Assembly: GCF_049243985.1 (NCBI RefSeq)
Contig: NC_135371.1
Location: 1,451,501-1,515,500 of the forward strand
Source of the DNA: Paroedura picta
Lineage: Eukaryota > Chordata > Lepidosauria > Squamata > Gekkonidae
Direction of reading: 5' to 3'
DNA: 64,000 nt
The translations under genes and the position numbers were made by a program. Below are positions 31,322 through 54,225 of the stretch, piece by piece. Each line of letters opens with the position of its first letter. Position 1 is the stretch's first letter. The notes beneath the pieces are model-generated. The model saw only the letters and a program-made list of their open reading frames with translations, was not told the DNA's origin and searched no databases.

Positions 31322-31622
31322 CTCCTTGGAGCGAGCATGTCGTAGTGGTTGATGGACTCTAAGCTGGAGAACCAGGCTTGCTTGCCCACTCCCTCACAGG
31401 CAGGCAGCTGGGTGTCCTTGGGCCAGTCCCAGTTCTCTTAGAACTGTTCTCAAAAGTTCTCTTAGAGCTCTCTAAGCTCCACCTGCCACAGTGTGTTTTT
31501 TGTGGGGAGAGGAAGGGAAAGGTGTCTGTAAGCTGCTTTGAGACTGCTTTGGGTAGTGAAAAGCAGGGTATAAAACCCAGCTTGAGAGCCAGCTTGGTGT
31601 AGTGGCTGTGAGTGGCGTTCAG
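31322..31622 (+). mobile_element. tRNA-derived SINE followed by the head of a second copy
   Basis: 31322-31580 is a full copy (GTCGTAGTGG head to AAGCAGGGTATAAAACCCAG). 31582-31622 is only the head GAGAGCCAGCTTGGTGTAGT of a second copy. Confidence 0.7.
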
Positions 31623-31929
31623 CATGTTGGTGATGGCTTACCTCCTTATCCTCTCCTAGTAGGATTGTGGTGTCTCTTCCAAGGCAGAAGAGCCGTTAGG
31701 CAGCAGCCCTCAGTCACAGCCACACGAGATGGTGTCAGGCTGGGGTGGCAGCTCTTGTGGGCCTTCGTAGGGAGCTAAGATATCCTGGAGATATATCTGG
31801 ATGAAGGCCTTTTCAGAAGATGGCTGCTGCCTCTTCACGCTGGGCCACCAGGTCCTCCTGGCTCCAAGCAGTAGTGCCTTCGCCTTCCCTCTTGTTGCAC
31901 ACATGGTTCAGGAGTTAACAAATTTGGCA

Positions 31930-32360
31930 TTCCTTCTTTTTGACAGTGAAAGGGCCGAGGTCCATATAGGCTGGTTTAAACTCTGAATGTCTCTTAATGC
32001 TGGAATGTGTGGAAGTGACAGGCCTCTTTCTTTCCCCCAAAGAAAGCCTTCTGCTTCTCCAACCTGATTCCATATCCCCAGTGGAAGAGGTAGAAAATCC
32101 GCTTTTCTGGGAAAATCCGCCCAGAAGGGAGAGAGAGACCTGCAGGTATCTGCTTCCTTTTCTGTAGGAAGAGGATAGGACTTCTTTTGAGATTATTTCA
32201 CCTGCTGGAGACAGGAGTGATATCTCGTGAGGAAACAGCCAGAGAGTGTCTGCGAAAGTGTTCTGAAATGTGAAAGAGGAGCAAAAATGAGGACAAAAAG
32301 GCTGGCTTGTTTGTCCTTCAGCTAAGGTGGAAATATTTGTATAGTCCTCAGCATTCAACA
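31930..32360 (+). other. Conserved paralogous intron block (unit D)
   Basis: Homologous to the blocks in A (reverse of 4033-4400) and E (42080-42480). No stable frame. Confidence 0.45.
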
Positions 32361-32859
32361 TGGGTTTATTTAGTTGCTGCCTCTCCAGATACAGACTTTG
32401 TCACAAAAACGATCATTCACTATGCCATAAAACAGTACGCGCTGCACTAGTCCTCAGCATTAAAGTTTCAGGGCAAAGTTTGAGTCCAGGGCACCTGTAA
32501 GGCCAGTGAGCAAGCCCACTTCTTCAGATATAGCAGAACAGAATTTCATCAGCCGTGATCTAAAGGAAAGTGGGGAGGTGTTGACAGAAAGGCCAGTTCG
32601 AGTCAGGATGGGCGATTATAGTTGAAATAGTTTTAAGGCAGTTTATAATGGCAATAAACTAGCATATATATACGAGGATTAATGACGTTAATTTGCAAAT
32701 ATAACATGTAGTTAGAGGACATTTAGTTGCCAGAAAGGGCAAATTCTGCAGGGGGTTGGACTAGATGAAGCTGGAGATTCCGTCCAATTCTGTGATTCAA
32801 GATGCATAAATAACTGAGCAATAAAGTCCACTAAGATTGGAATTATACATTATACAAAG

Positions 32860-33002
32860 TTGGAATCCAGTGGCACCTTTAAGACCAACAAAGTTTTATT
32901 GAAGATCGATCGATTGATCGATTGATTGATTTGTAATAAAACAGCTGCTCTGAGGTCACCATTCTGGGAAGGCCGAATGTTGTCCTGCACAGGTTTCACA
33001 TT
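32860..33002. repeat. Dispersed repeat fragment before the hexanucleotide array
   Basis: GGCACCTTTAAGACCAACAAAG with TTTTATTGAAGA is the dispersed repeat also seen near 10550, 15600 and 32480. Then follow a GATC-rich run (ATCGATCGATTGATCGATTG) and unassigned sequence. Confidence 0.4.
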
Positions 33003-33300
33003 CTCTATTATATTTATATTTATGTTTATGTTTATATTTATATTTATATTTATATTTATATTTATATTTATATTTATATTTATATTTATATTTATATTTA
33101 TATTTATATTTATATTTATATTTATATTTATATTTATATTTATATTTATATTTATATTTATATTTATATTTATATTTATATTTATATTTATATTTATATT
33201 TATATTTATATTTATATTTATATTTATATTTATATTTATATTTATATTTATATTTATATTTATATTTATATTTATATTTATATTTATATTTATATTTATT
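33003..33300. repeat. (TTTATA)n microsatellite, about 290 bp
   Basis: Around 48 nearly uninterrupted TTTATA hexamers (variants TTTATG at the left end), ending in a reversed LINE 3' tail (CCCGCCTCTCCCGACAGGCT, 33301-33320). Confidence 0.95.
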
Positions 33301-33957
33301 TCCCGCCTCTCCCGACAGGCTCGAGGCGGGTCACAACAACTAACCCCATTAAAACTCCCATTAAAACATCAATCTACTAACATGTCAGAGTCCAGGGCTG
33401 GTGATGTGTTGCAGGGCAGCCAGCCTTTTCTTTATTGGCTTCTATTAACCCTCCTCTTTGAAGGAATGGGAGCACCATTGGTGAGGTTATTCCATTTACC
33501 TGCACCAACAGCCCTGTGATGCGGAAGAGTCTGGAAAAGTGGGATTGGCTCAAGACCCCTGCAGTACGCTGTACCAGTGTGTGTGTGGGGGGTCTCCTTG
33601 GGTCTCTGTAGTTATGTGTAAATCCATGCTTCCCCCTGTATATCCAGCAAAAAGAGCTCTGTGATGTCTTTTAATCCCGGAAGAGATTGGCCAGTGGTCC
33701 CTCTAGTCCTGCCTCCCATTTCCCAAGGTGGCCCAGAATAGACCCTGGAAGGTTGAGGAGCAGAGCCCCACTGACAACCTTAAAGATTGAGGTTCCCCTG
33801 AGTCCCCTTGCCCCAGATGGAACTACCCTCCAAGGAAGAATCAGAAGGAAGCTAATCTGTGAAAGGTTTTCTCTCCCTTTTAAGTGATCGCTGTCCAAAC
33901 ATTATCGAGAGCAGTTAATGCAGTTCTTTCCTTGATAGTCTCCTCTCTTTATTCCAG

Positions 33958-35234
33958 AGGCTGATGGTCCCCAGAATATGTCTGAAGGAGAGCCACAACA
34001 GTTCGAGTGGGAAGAAGGACAGCAGAGAAGAAGCAGGGAAACAGAATGGAAGACTGGAAATGAATCCTCTTCTCAAGACGCTGAATCCCAGCTATTTGAT
34101 GCACACTGGAGAATCCATACAGAGGAGAAACCATATAAATGCCTGGACTGTGGAAAGAGCTTTGCTCGGAGTGTCAACTTCACCGCCCATCAGCGTATCC
34201 ACTCAGGGGAGAAACCATATAAATGCTTGGAGTGTGGGAAGAGCTTTGTTTGGAGCGCCCATCTTACTGCCCATTGGCATACACACACTGGGGAAAAACC
34301 GTATAAATGCTTGGAGTGCGGGAAGAGTTTTGCTCTGAGTAACTACCTTACTGCCCATCAACGAATCCACTCAGGTGATAAGAGATATAAATGTTTGGAA
34401 TGTGGGAAGTGTTTTGCTTTGAGCAACTACCTTACAGCCCACCAACAGATCCACTCAGATGAGAAACCATACAAATGCTTGGAGTGTGGAAAGGGCTTTG
34501 CTCGGAGTTACAACCTTACTGCTCATCAACGAATCCACACGGGGGAGAAACCATATAAATGCTTGGAGTGTGGAAAGAGCTTTGCTTCAAAGGGGGCCTT
34601 TACTGGCCATGAACGAATCCACACTGGGGAGAAACCCTATAAATGTTTGGACTGTGGAAAGAGCTTTGTTCGAAGTGACAATCTTACTGCCCATCAACGT
34701 ATCCACAGAGCAGAGAAACCATATAAATGCGTGGAGAGTGGAAAGCGTTTTGTTCAGAATAAAGACCTGACCACTCAGCAACAAGCCCACACAAAGGAGA
34801 AATCATATAAATGTTTGGACTGTGGAAAGAACTTTGTTCACAGTTCCAGCGTTACTGCCCATCGACGCATTCACACAGGGGAGAAACCATATGAATGTTC
34901 AGACTGTGGAAAAAGGTTTGCTCGGAGAGATAACCTTAGTGCCCATCGAAGAATCCACACGGGAGAGAAACCATACGAATGCTTGGAGTGTGGAAAGAGT
35001 TTTGCTCGGAGTGACAACCTTAGTGCCCATCGACAAATCCACACAGCAGAGAAACCATATAAATGCTTGGACTGTGGAAAGAGCTTTGTTCGGAGTGCCC
35101 ATCTTACTGCCCATTGGCACATGCACACAGGGGAGAAACCATTTAAATGTTTGGAGTGTGGTAAGAGCTTTGTTCGGAGTGACACACTTACTGCGCATAG
35201 ACGAGTCCATACAGGAGAGAAACCATATAAATGA
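33958..35234 (+). CDS. Unit D finger exon: 12 intact plus 1 degenerate C2H2 finger
   Basis: After TTTATTCCAG the exon reads [15 protein letters not shown] and a 45-residue spacer, then 13 fingers. Finger 8 is broken (CVESGKRF with Cys to Ser, and TTQQQ with His to Gln). It ends at TGA in the last linker. The ATG at 33978 is the first in the exon. Confidence 0.85.
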
Positions 35235-35900
35235 TAGGAGTGAGGAAAGATCTTTGCTTGAAAGGAAGACCTTACTGGCCATCAACAAATCCACCAAAGG
35301 GAGAAATCTTATCAATGTTCGGAGAGTGAAAAGAGCTTTGCTTGGAATTGCACCACTGCTATTCATTGGTGTAGACACACTGGGGAAGAACTGTCGAAAT
35401 AGAGTGAGGAAAAACCTTTGTTCAGAAGGAATATCTTGTGGAAGACCAAAGAATCCACACAATAGAAATAGTATAAATGCTTTGAGTGTGGAAAGAGCTT
35501 TGTTCAGTCATACCCTTAATACTATTGGCAAATCCATGTGAAAGAAATCAAGAGTGCTTGGTTTCTGCAATGTACTTTACTCTGAATTCAACCCTTTATT
35601 TCCATCAGAGAGCTCAGCTGGGGAGAAGTGAATACTCTCAAATGTGGAAAGACTCAGAGTAGCTGCAGCAGAAGACTTATTGCCCATCAAGGATTTCAGA
35701 CAGGGAAGAAACCATATAAATGCTCTTAGTGCAAAACTGCATTTAAGCAACTACTCCTGTCTTAGTTACCATCAAAGAAACCACATGGGAGAAACCATAG
35801 AAATCCATGGTGTGTGGAAAGGCTTCAGTCAGAATTACTCCCTACAAGATGTACACCAGGGGAAAAGCTGCAGAAATTCTTCCAGGATGCAAGGTTTTTA
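35235..35900 (+). pseudogene. Degenerate finger tail of unit D
   Basis: Finger-like remnants in shifted frames to about 35830, paralogous to the tail after unit C. Confidence 0.65.
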
Positions 35901-36895
35901 ACCCTAAGCCTGATCTTACAGGGTCCATGCAGGGGAACAACTGCTTTAGATGCTGGAGCCAGTGTTCCCTTGAGTCTAAGCTGTGGGGTGCTGTGGGTAA
36001 AATTTTACTTTGTGAGCCAAAAGAGCCAGTAGCTTTCAAGTTGTGAACAAGCCTACATTTCACTTTCATGTAAGTCAGCTGTTACTCCCACAGGCCCTCT
36101 TGCTGTGGGTCTGCCCACTGTTTTATCCTACGGGGCAAAGGTTTACCTGTCCCATGTTTTTACCAGGTAGACCTGGCCTCCAAACAAGAGGCATACTTGG
36201 CACAGGCCTCCAGTGGTAGACCTGGCCTCTGGAGATTAGATCTATCCGCCCTGTGCCAAGATGAAAATTGGCGCACCAAAACCTTAAAATGTCTGCGCTA
36301 GGTCATCTTCCAGGGAACCCAGGTTGGAGCCAGTGTAGCTTAGTGGGCAAAAGTGACTGTCAAGGCAGTCCGGTTTTTAATCCTGATTTTGCCACTGAAT
36401 GTTGCTGCCTTCCCTTGGGCCAGATGCATTTGCAACAGAAGCCCCTTTGGGAGAAAGGCAGAGCTTGACGTGGGTTCTCTATCTGGTTTTGCATCCAGTT
36501 GTCAGGAGTGGATAATCTCTGAGGCTGGTGGCTCATCAGGCTGTTCTGCCAGGAGGCAGAGCCAAGGTGGTAAACGGAGGGTTTGGAAATCCCTGGAGAT
36601 TTTGGGAGGAGCTAAGGGAGGGCAGGGGAGGGGAGGGCAGGGGAGAGGCCTCAGCTGTTCTGAATGCTGTTGAGTCCAGAGGCTGTTTCTTCCAGGGAAA
36701 CTGAGCCCTGTAGCATGGGGGGAAATCATTCCCAGGCCTCACCAGGAAGATCAAACAACACAACAATATATGGGAAACAACAGGCAGAAACAGAAAGGGA
36801 GAGGGGGCAGAGGAGAGCGACGAGGAGGACCCCAGGCCTGGGGACCAAGCCCTAGAAGGAAAGGCGGAGGGACTTGGGACTGTTGAGCCGGCAGA
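35901..36895. other. Intergenic D-E, repeat debris
   Basis: Contains a weak tRNA-type SINE at about 36332-36520 and a reversed MITE-like lizard repeat at about 36570-36750 (GGAGATTTTGGGAGG...CCAGGCCTCACCAGGAAG). No gene seen. Confidence 0.4.
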
Positions 36896-37195
36896 AGAGG
36901 AAGTAGAGAGGGGGTAAGTATTTGAAAGGTTGTCACTTAGAGGGGGACAGGGAGGGGTTCCTGTTGGCAGCAGAGGAGAGGATCCACAGTGATGGGTTTA
37001 AACTATGTGGAGAACGAAATCAGCTAGATATCAGGAAAAGGATTTTCCCAGAGTAGTCCAGCAGTGGAAGGGGCTGCCTCAGGAGGTGGGGGGCTCCCCC
37101 TCACTGGCCGTCTTCAGGCGGCGGCTGAAGGGGGTGGGACTAGATGGCCTGTGTGGCTCCTTCCCACTCCAGGATTCTCTCTCTTTCTTGTATTT
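36896..37195 (+). mobile_element. CR1/L3-like LINE 3' end
   Basis: GTATTTGAAAGGTTGTCACT, ACAGTGATGGGTTTAAACTA, CCAGCAGTGGAAGGGGCTGC and a GGGACTAGATGGCCTGTGTG end, the reverse of what is seen at 4590-6078. Confidence 0.75.
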
Positions 37196-37688
37196 TAGTT
37201 GTTGAAGAGACCTGAGCACAGATCTCAACTCCGAAGCATAAGGGGTGTCAGAAATATATAGTTTTGAGATAACAATAAACTTGTAGAAACAACAGTTGCT
37301 TTGTGCATCTCTCACCAGGAGGATGGTGACCTTTTACCTAACTTGTCATCCTGTCTCCAAACTAGCATGAAATGTCATGAATGAGCACATCTCAGGTTTC
37401 CAGGACCGTCTTCCACATCTATCTTTCCTTGCCGTTGCCTCCACAAGGGCCAACTTCAGAGATCAGCATGCTGTTATTTTTTGTCCTGTGTGCCCTCTTT
37501 CTCTCCTTCCAGCCCGCTCCTCCTTCACCTCATCACTGTTTCTTCTGGGAGTTTAATTCTTCCACCATTCCCCTCCCCGTCCCCTGCTCAGACTCCCCTT
37601 GTGTCTGCTAGCCACCTGCAGGTGCGCTGCGATATCCCCACTCAGTAGGAAAGTATGACTTCATGTAGAGGACAGCTATGCCTCTTCT

Positions 37689-37800
37689 CTGGAAGAAGAA
37701 GAAGAAGAAGAGTTGGTTCTTATATGCCGCTTTTCCCTACCCGAAGGAGGCTCAAAGCGGCTTACAGTCGCCTCCCCATTCCTTGTGGAAAGCTCCACAG
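37689..37800 (-). mobile_element. tRNA-derived SINE 3' end, reversed, with (GAA)n tail
   Basis: GAAGAAGAAGAAGAAGAG, TTGGTTCTTATATGCCGC and CGAAGGAGGCTCAAAGCGGC form the reversed 3' end of the (TTC)n-tailed SINE. Confidence 0.75.
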
Positions 37801-37959
37801 GAAACTGTGCAACTCAAAGAAGAAAACCCAATAAGCAGTTATAAGCAATGCAAAAATGAATGGAGTCCCTTAGATAGAAGCCTGGGTGGGGGGAGATGGG
37901 GGTGTTTCTGGAGGGCATAAGAAGGCCTAGGGGGGGGGAGGGGCCCGTGCATATCATTC

Positions 37960-38250
37960 AGATTGCACTCCAACCTCTGAAAATGCTGTTTTTTCTTTCC
38001 TGTTGAATAAACTTACGTAGGTTTTTTTTTAGCAGACCCACAGAATTGCTGTCTCTGTTGTCTAATGTCATCAGGAAACTCAAATCCTACTGTGATTTTT
38101 CATGCTTTCAATAGTGTCCAGCCTATAAAATTGTTTTCAGTTCCTGCCACAAGTATGTACTGAAAAGATCACCTTGGATGTTACTTTGATTTGATTGACC
38201 TTCTTTCACTAATTCTACGCTCTCCCCCCCCCCCCCCACTGAGGCCCTCT
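37960..38250 (+). other. Upstream flank block of unit E, paralogous to 27330-27790
   Basis: See the block upstream of unit D; collinear short matches without coding content. Confidence 0.5.
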
Positions 38251-39355
38251 GTTGATTCTTTCATTCTACCTTTTAGCCAAGCTTGTATTCATGTTCTGAT
38301 TTCCTTATTGGCTAGGAAGTCACACGTTGCTTCATGTAGACAATTTTCATGCCGCCTTTGTTGCCCCAAAAGCTATTTTCCTATTTAATGGAATAGCTTA
38401 AGGAGACAGAGCAAGAGACAGGAAACTGGGACTGCCACCGACGTGTGCCAGGATTTTTCCTTTAAGAGAACTTGCAGAATAAACTCTGCAGATGTTCACC
38501 TGGGCAGGATTTTATTGAAAAGGAAATAGAAGGCAAAACCTACAAGTAGGTACATTGGCTCCATCTCAGTTGGTGGACAGAAGAGGAGCTGAGCTGGCCA
38601 AGGTCCAGGCTTTGCTCCCATGCAGAGGAAAGCCTAGCTCTATTCAGGCCCCCCCGCCCCCCCCTCCTGGCCCATTACTGACAATTTTGGGAGGAGGGAT
38701 GGTTGACAGGACCATATATGGCCTTATCACTGATAAACAGGTAACAAATTTTAAAATTCCTTTGGAATTGCAAATGGGCTCCAGAATAATGAAGTCGGTT
38801 GTCCTGGATAAAATGACAGCTTTTTAGGTCACATTCTATTACATAGCATCCCATTGTGGGGTCCCTGTCCTCCTCTAACCCTGCTTTCCCAAGACCCCGC
38901 CCCCAAATCTCCAGGAATTTCTCAACCGGGAGTTGGTAACCCTAGATGATGTGGGCACCAGACCGTGAAGCCAGACTCCCTCCCATGCACCTCCTCCCCC
39001 TTGCCCCAAATCAAGCCACACACCCCAGAACAAACTCTTGGGAAGGAGCAGCCCAGCTGATGCCCGAGTAGTTCAAGCCAGTAAGCCCAGCTAGAAACTT
39101 CTTCGGATCCTCCACGCAGTTCTTAGGGAACAGAAGGCAGCGTTTCCCCAAGAGACACAGAGGGTGCCTCGTTTGCCTCCAGGGACTGCCCCCAATTCTG
39201 CAGTGGAGGGTCCCTCCTGAGACTCCCACAGGAAGGAAGGGGCTGCAGCAGATGGGAGGGGAAGGGGGGGGCGGATCCTGCCTTCTCCTCTGCCTTCTAA
39301 ATGAGGCAAAGCCCAAGGGAAGGGGGAGGTTGCCTTCTGCAGAGGGAGAGAAAGA
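38251..39355. other. Intergenic sequence upstream of promoter E
   Basis: Apart from a MITE-like repeat end at about 38866-38946 (CTCAACCGGGAGTTGGTAACC), no feature or gene is recognised here. C-rich homopolymers occur at 38226 and 38650. Confidence 0.4.
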
Positions 39356-39368
39356 GAGTCGGACTCTT

Positions 39369-39440
39369 AAGTGTTAAAGGGACGGAGTCTGCGTGCCTAG
39401 AGAGGGCTCGCTGACATCACTTCCTCTGGTCTGCCCTTCC
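39369..39440 (+). promoter_or_regulatory. Unit E promoter module, diverged
   Basis: GTGTTAAAGGGACGGAGTCT, then TGCCTAGAGAGGG. The E-box position has degraded (CTGACATCAC instead of CACGTGAC), followed by an ETS-like ACTTCCTCTGG. Confidence 0.5.
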
Positions 39441-39627
39441 CAGGAGCCCGGAATTGACCCCATTGGATGCAGATGCCATATATATCCATTTATGTGTATA
39501 CACACACACAATCTTGATTCAATCTTGCAGGAGGTCGCAGATCTGCCAGTTCCTTTACAGAAGAATCTAGAAGAGGAGGAAGGTGATCCCTTGGTCCAGG
39601 TGAAGGTTGTTGGGAGAGGGAGAGAGG

Positions 39628-45259
<5,632 letters not shown>

Positions 45260-45335
45260 TAAATCCATACTGGGAGAGAGGCATGCAAATGCTTGGAGGG
45301 TGGAAAGAGCTTACTGGCCATCAAAGAATCCACAG

Positions 45336-46107
45336 CAGGGGGGGGGGGACAGGGACCACAAAATAATCCTAATTCTTCTCGGCATAAATCCCATTAATAA
45401 AAAGGAATATGTTTTGACAGGGGGATATGTTTCCAACAATAGATCCCTATTCTACTGGAGTATCTGGTCTTTCCTAGTGAGGGATGTTCTCCCTTCTTGT
45501 TATTGTGAGGTGAATATCCCTCCCTGGGATGGCTTCATATGAGTTTTCCAAAGGCCCACTGCCTAGAGTAGCCCTTTTCTCCAGGGGCTGCTGCTCAGTG
45601 GCAGTTATGTGCTTGGCACAATGAATAGGGCCATAACTTCCCCTTCAATCCCGATAGACCCAGCTGATCCTGGAGAACTGGATTTCACACCTCTGAATGT
45701 GGAGGTTCTGCTTAGCCACTGGGGCTAGTAGCCATCAATAGGCTTATCCTCCTTGAATCTACCTGATCCCCCTTTAAAGCTCTTTCCTGTAGCCAGAACT
45801 CCATCGTCTTGTAGTGAATTCCACTTCTTAATCAATCTCTGTGTGATTTTTTCTCCATCCTGAATCTCTGGCCCACCATCTTCACTGGATGCCTCTGATC
45901 TGTCTTCTACGAGAGGGAGAAAAAGCTCTTTGTCAACTCTCTCCACCCCATGGATCCCAGAGGGAAGGGGCTCCAACCCTGTGTGTGAACCAGGCACTTG
46001 GTTCAAATTATTTGAGCACAGTCCAAGCTGCTGGCCTTGAACCACACAGAATATGCCAGCAAGGGAGTCGAGCTTCCCGTGGACTGGAAACCATTTAACT
46101 TGTACCA
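45336..46107. other. 3' flank of unit E and reversed CR1-like sequence
   Basis: About 45590-45900 looks like a reversed CR1-type repeat (CATCGTCTTGTAGTGAATTC, AATCTCTGTGTG). No gene seen. Confidence 0.4.
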
Positions 46108-46109
46108 AG

Positions 46110-46360
46110 GGCCAGCTTGGTGTAGTGGTTAGGCTTCTAATTGGTGAGCTGGGTTTGTTTCCCTGCTCCTCCGTGTGCAGCCAGCTGGGTGACCTTGGGC
46201 TAGTCACAGTCCTATTAGAAGCTGTTCTCCTAGAGAGGTCTCTCTCAGAGCTCTCTCAGCCTCACCTTCCTCACAGGTTCTGTTGTGGAGAGAGGAAGGG
46301 AAGGTGATTGTAAGCCGCTCTGAGACTCTTTGTGGGGTAAAAATACCAACTCTTTTTATT
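46110..46360 (+). mobile_element. tRNA-derived SINE
   Basis: GGGCCAGCTTGGTGTAGTGG head, GTGACCTTGGGCTAGTCACA, GATTGTAAGCCGCTCTGAGA and a short ACCAACTC end. Confidence 0.75.
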
Positions 46361-46849
46361 TGATAGATATTTGTTGAAGCCCAAGAGGGTGGGCATCTGA
46401 GGCTGATAAGAATGTCTAAACAGCACAGAAGTGAAGCCAAAGTTCAAAGGTGAGGTGTACTGGTTGAGGCCCAACAGAAACTTGTAATAACGATTTTAGA
46501 TACTCTTTGTAATGATAAAAAGTAGCAATCCCTCATTTTTTATGTATTTTAAGACAATATTCAAAAGCAGAGAACTTTGTGTGTGTCGTGACCCAGGGGG
46601 AGAGCGAGCGGTTTTAGGAGCTGATTGTAAAAACCTCTAAAGGGGAGTGATTGGGGGCCTCTCAGAAAGGGCCCTCGCTTGTGACCGGCTTCCCTTTGGG
46701 GAAGAGAGTTCGTGTCACGGATGCCTTTCCGTTGTCTGCGTGTGGCTGCAAAGGCTGCCGTGACTGTCAAGGACAGCTCGCAATAAAAGATAAAGTGAAA
46801 GCGAAGCCAGCCTCACTTCTTGCAGCTGTTCTGGAGGCGAGCCTCTTGC

Positions 46850-47560
46850 CCGGAGTCGGGCGATGTGGGCGAGGGAGGGAGGCGGGCTGGAGGCCCGGGA
46901 CCTCCGAGGGGCTCCTCTGCATCTGGAGGGGGCAGAGGCCCCGAAAAGGGCGCCCGGGTGGACGCCGCCCGCCCCTGGCCCGCGGCCGAAGGGCTCGGGG
47001 GCTGGGCAAGGCCAAGAGGGGGAGAAATGGGGCGGCCTCCGCCAAGGGGGCAGCCGGGCCCGGAGCGCCTCCTCAGCAGCGCCTCCTCCTCCTCCTCCTC
47101 CTGCCTGGCTTGGCGCCTTTTCTTCCTTATAAGGAACGCCCCGACTCCTCCCCGCCCCCTGGCGGCCTCCGCGGGCGGCGCAGGAGGGAGCGCTCGGGGG
47201 AGTCCGTCCCAGGGGGAGCGAGACGGAGGCGGCCCGCCTAGAGCGGCCGGTGGGCGGACTTCCTGCGGCCGTGCCTGGAAGGGGCCGCCAGTCCAACCGG
47301 TAAGGCGCACGGGGGGCGGGGGGCGGGGGGCGGGGGGCGGCCTGCGGGGGGGGGGTCTTGGAGAGCCCCCTCCCTCCCCCCCCCTTCCTGCGGCCACCTC
47401 CGCCCGCCTGGGCTCGGCTGGGCTCCCGGGGGGTGGGGGGTGGGCGGCTGAGGGCCGGGTCTGCGGCCTCTGCGGGGAGCGGCCTGGAGCCGCTCAGCCT
47501 TGCCTGCGGGGGGGGGCGGGCTGATTCCCCGCGCCTCCCCCCCCCCCCACGTGCCGCCGT
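46850..47560 (+). promoter_or_regulatory. CpG island and first exon of unit F
   Basis: Very GC- and CpG-rich. A non-coding first exon ends GTCCAACCG (47299) at a GTAAGG donor identical to those of G and H. A CCTTATAAGG box (perfect CArG, also a possible TATA substitute) is at 47125-47134. The shared A-E promoter module is absent. Confidence 0.65.
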
Positions 47561-47683
47561 CTGGGTGACCCCGGGCTCGCTCGACAGAGCATTCAGGGGA
47601 ACGGGAGGGCCATTGGAAGCCCCTTTGAGACTCCCCCTGAAAGAGAAAAGCGGCAGATAAGAACCGGCTCTTCTTCTTTGCAG
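47540..47683 (+). mobile_element. SINE 3' part supplying the unit F splice acceptor
   Basis: GTCTGGGTGACCCCGGGCTC and AAAGCGGCAGATAAGAACC end in CTCTTCTTCTTTGCAG, with the exon starting at 47684. Confidence 0.65.
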
Positions 47684-47890
47684 GCGGTCACAGTTCCAGC
47701 ACCTGCCTGTATTGGGAATCATTGGGAATGTCCACCTTGTTTTATGGGATTATATTTCAATTGTAAACCACCATGAGCCTTTCGGGAGTGCCGGTATAGA
47801 AGCTGAATAATTAATAAGTATAGAAGGATCTGGCAGGGGAGGAAGGTGATCCAGTGGTCCAGGTGAAGCGTGTTTGGAGACAAAGGGAGG

Positions 47891-53931
<6,041 letters not shown>

Positions 53932-53945
53932 TAAGAATTAACCCA

Positions 53946-54225
53946 TGAGCCTCTTGTGGCGCAGGGTGGTAAGGCAGCAGAAATGCTGTCTGAAGCTGTC
54001 TGCCCATGAGGCTGGGAGTTCAATCCCAGCAGCTGGCTCGAGGTTGACTCAGCCTTCCATCCTTCCGAGGTCAGTAAAATGAGGACCCAGCTTGCTGGGG
54101 GGTAAACGGTCATGACTGGGGAAGGCACTGGCCAACCACCCCGTATTGAGTCTGCCATGAAAACGACAGAGGGCGTCACTCCAAGGGTCAGACATGACCT
54201 GGTGCTTGCCCAAGAGATACCTTTT
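53946..54225 (+). mobile_element. Sauria-type SINE, full length (280 bp)
   Basis: tRNA-like head GAGCCTCTTGTGGCGCAGGG with box B GGGAGTTCAATCCC, core TCAGCCTTCCATCCTTCCGA, and Bov-B-like 3' end GGGTCAGACATGACCTGGTG ... GATACCTTTT. Perfect 14-bp duplication TAAGAATTAACCCA at 53932-53945 and 54226-54239. It lies in the 3' untranslated region of unit F and is diagnostic for squamates. Confidence 0.93.

Larger units (their letters stand above)
30938..35234 (+). pseudogene. Unit D: SCAN-deleted, KRAB-interrupted zinc-finger unit with open finger array
   Basis: The start of the SCAN exon survives (30938-31058, [19 protein letters not shown]..., then an in-frame TAA). It then jumps, through a CAG-GTGAG donor-like junction, to intron sequence only 56 bp ahead of the KRAB exon. 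The SCAN fold and both small exons are therefore deleted. The KRAB exon (31115-31241) keeps its 127-bp length and splice sites but has TAG where EEW should be. The finger exon (33958-35234) is still open with 13 fingers. The unit is the sister of C by finger order. A finger-only protein starting at the ATG at 33978 is conceivable. Confidence 0.7.

Noticed and set aside
32926-33519. Open frame with about 50 Ile-Phe repeats
   Set aside because: It is a direct translation of the (TTTATA)n array. A transmembrane repeat protein is not credible.
46715-47722. 335-codon Pro/Arg-rich frame on the minus strand, and similar frames at 55806-56558 and 60880-61638
   Set aside because: These are GC-rich CpG-island sequences without domains. 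Long frames are expected by composition, and the copies at G and H merely mirror the duplicated island.
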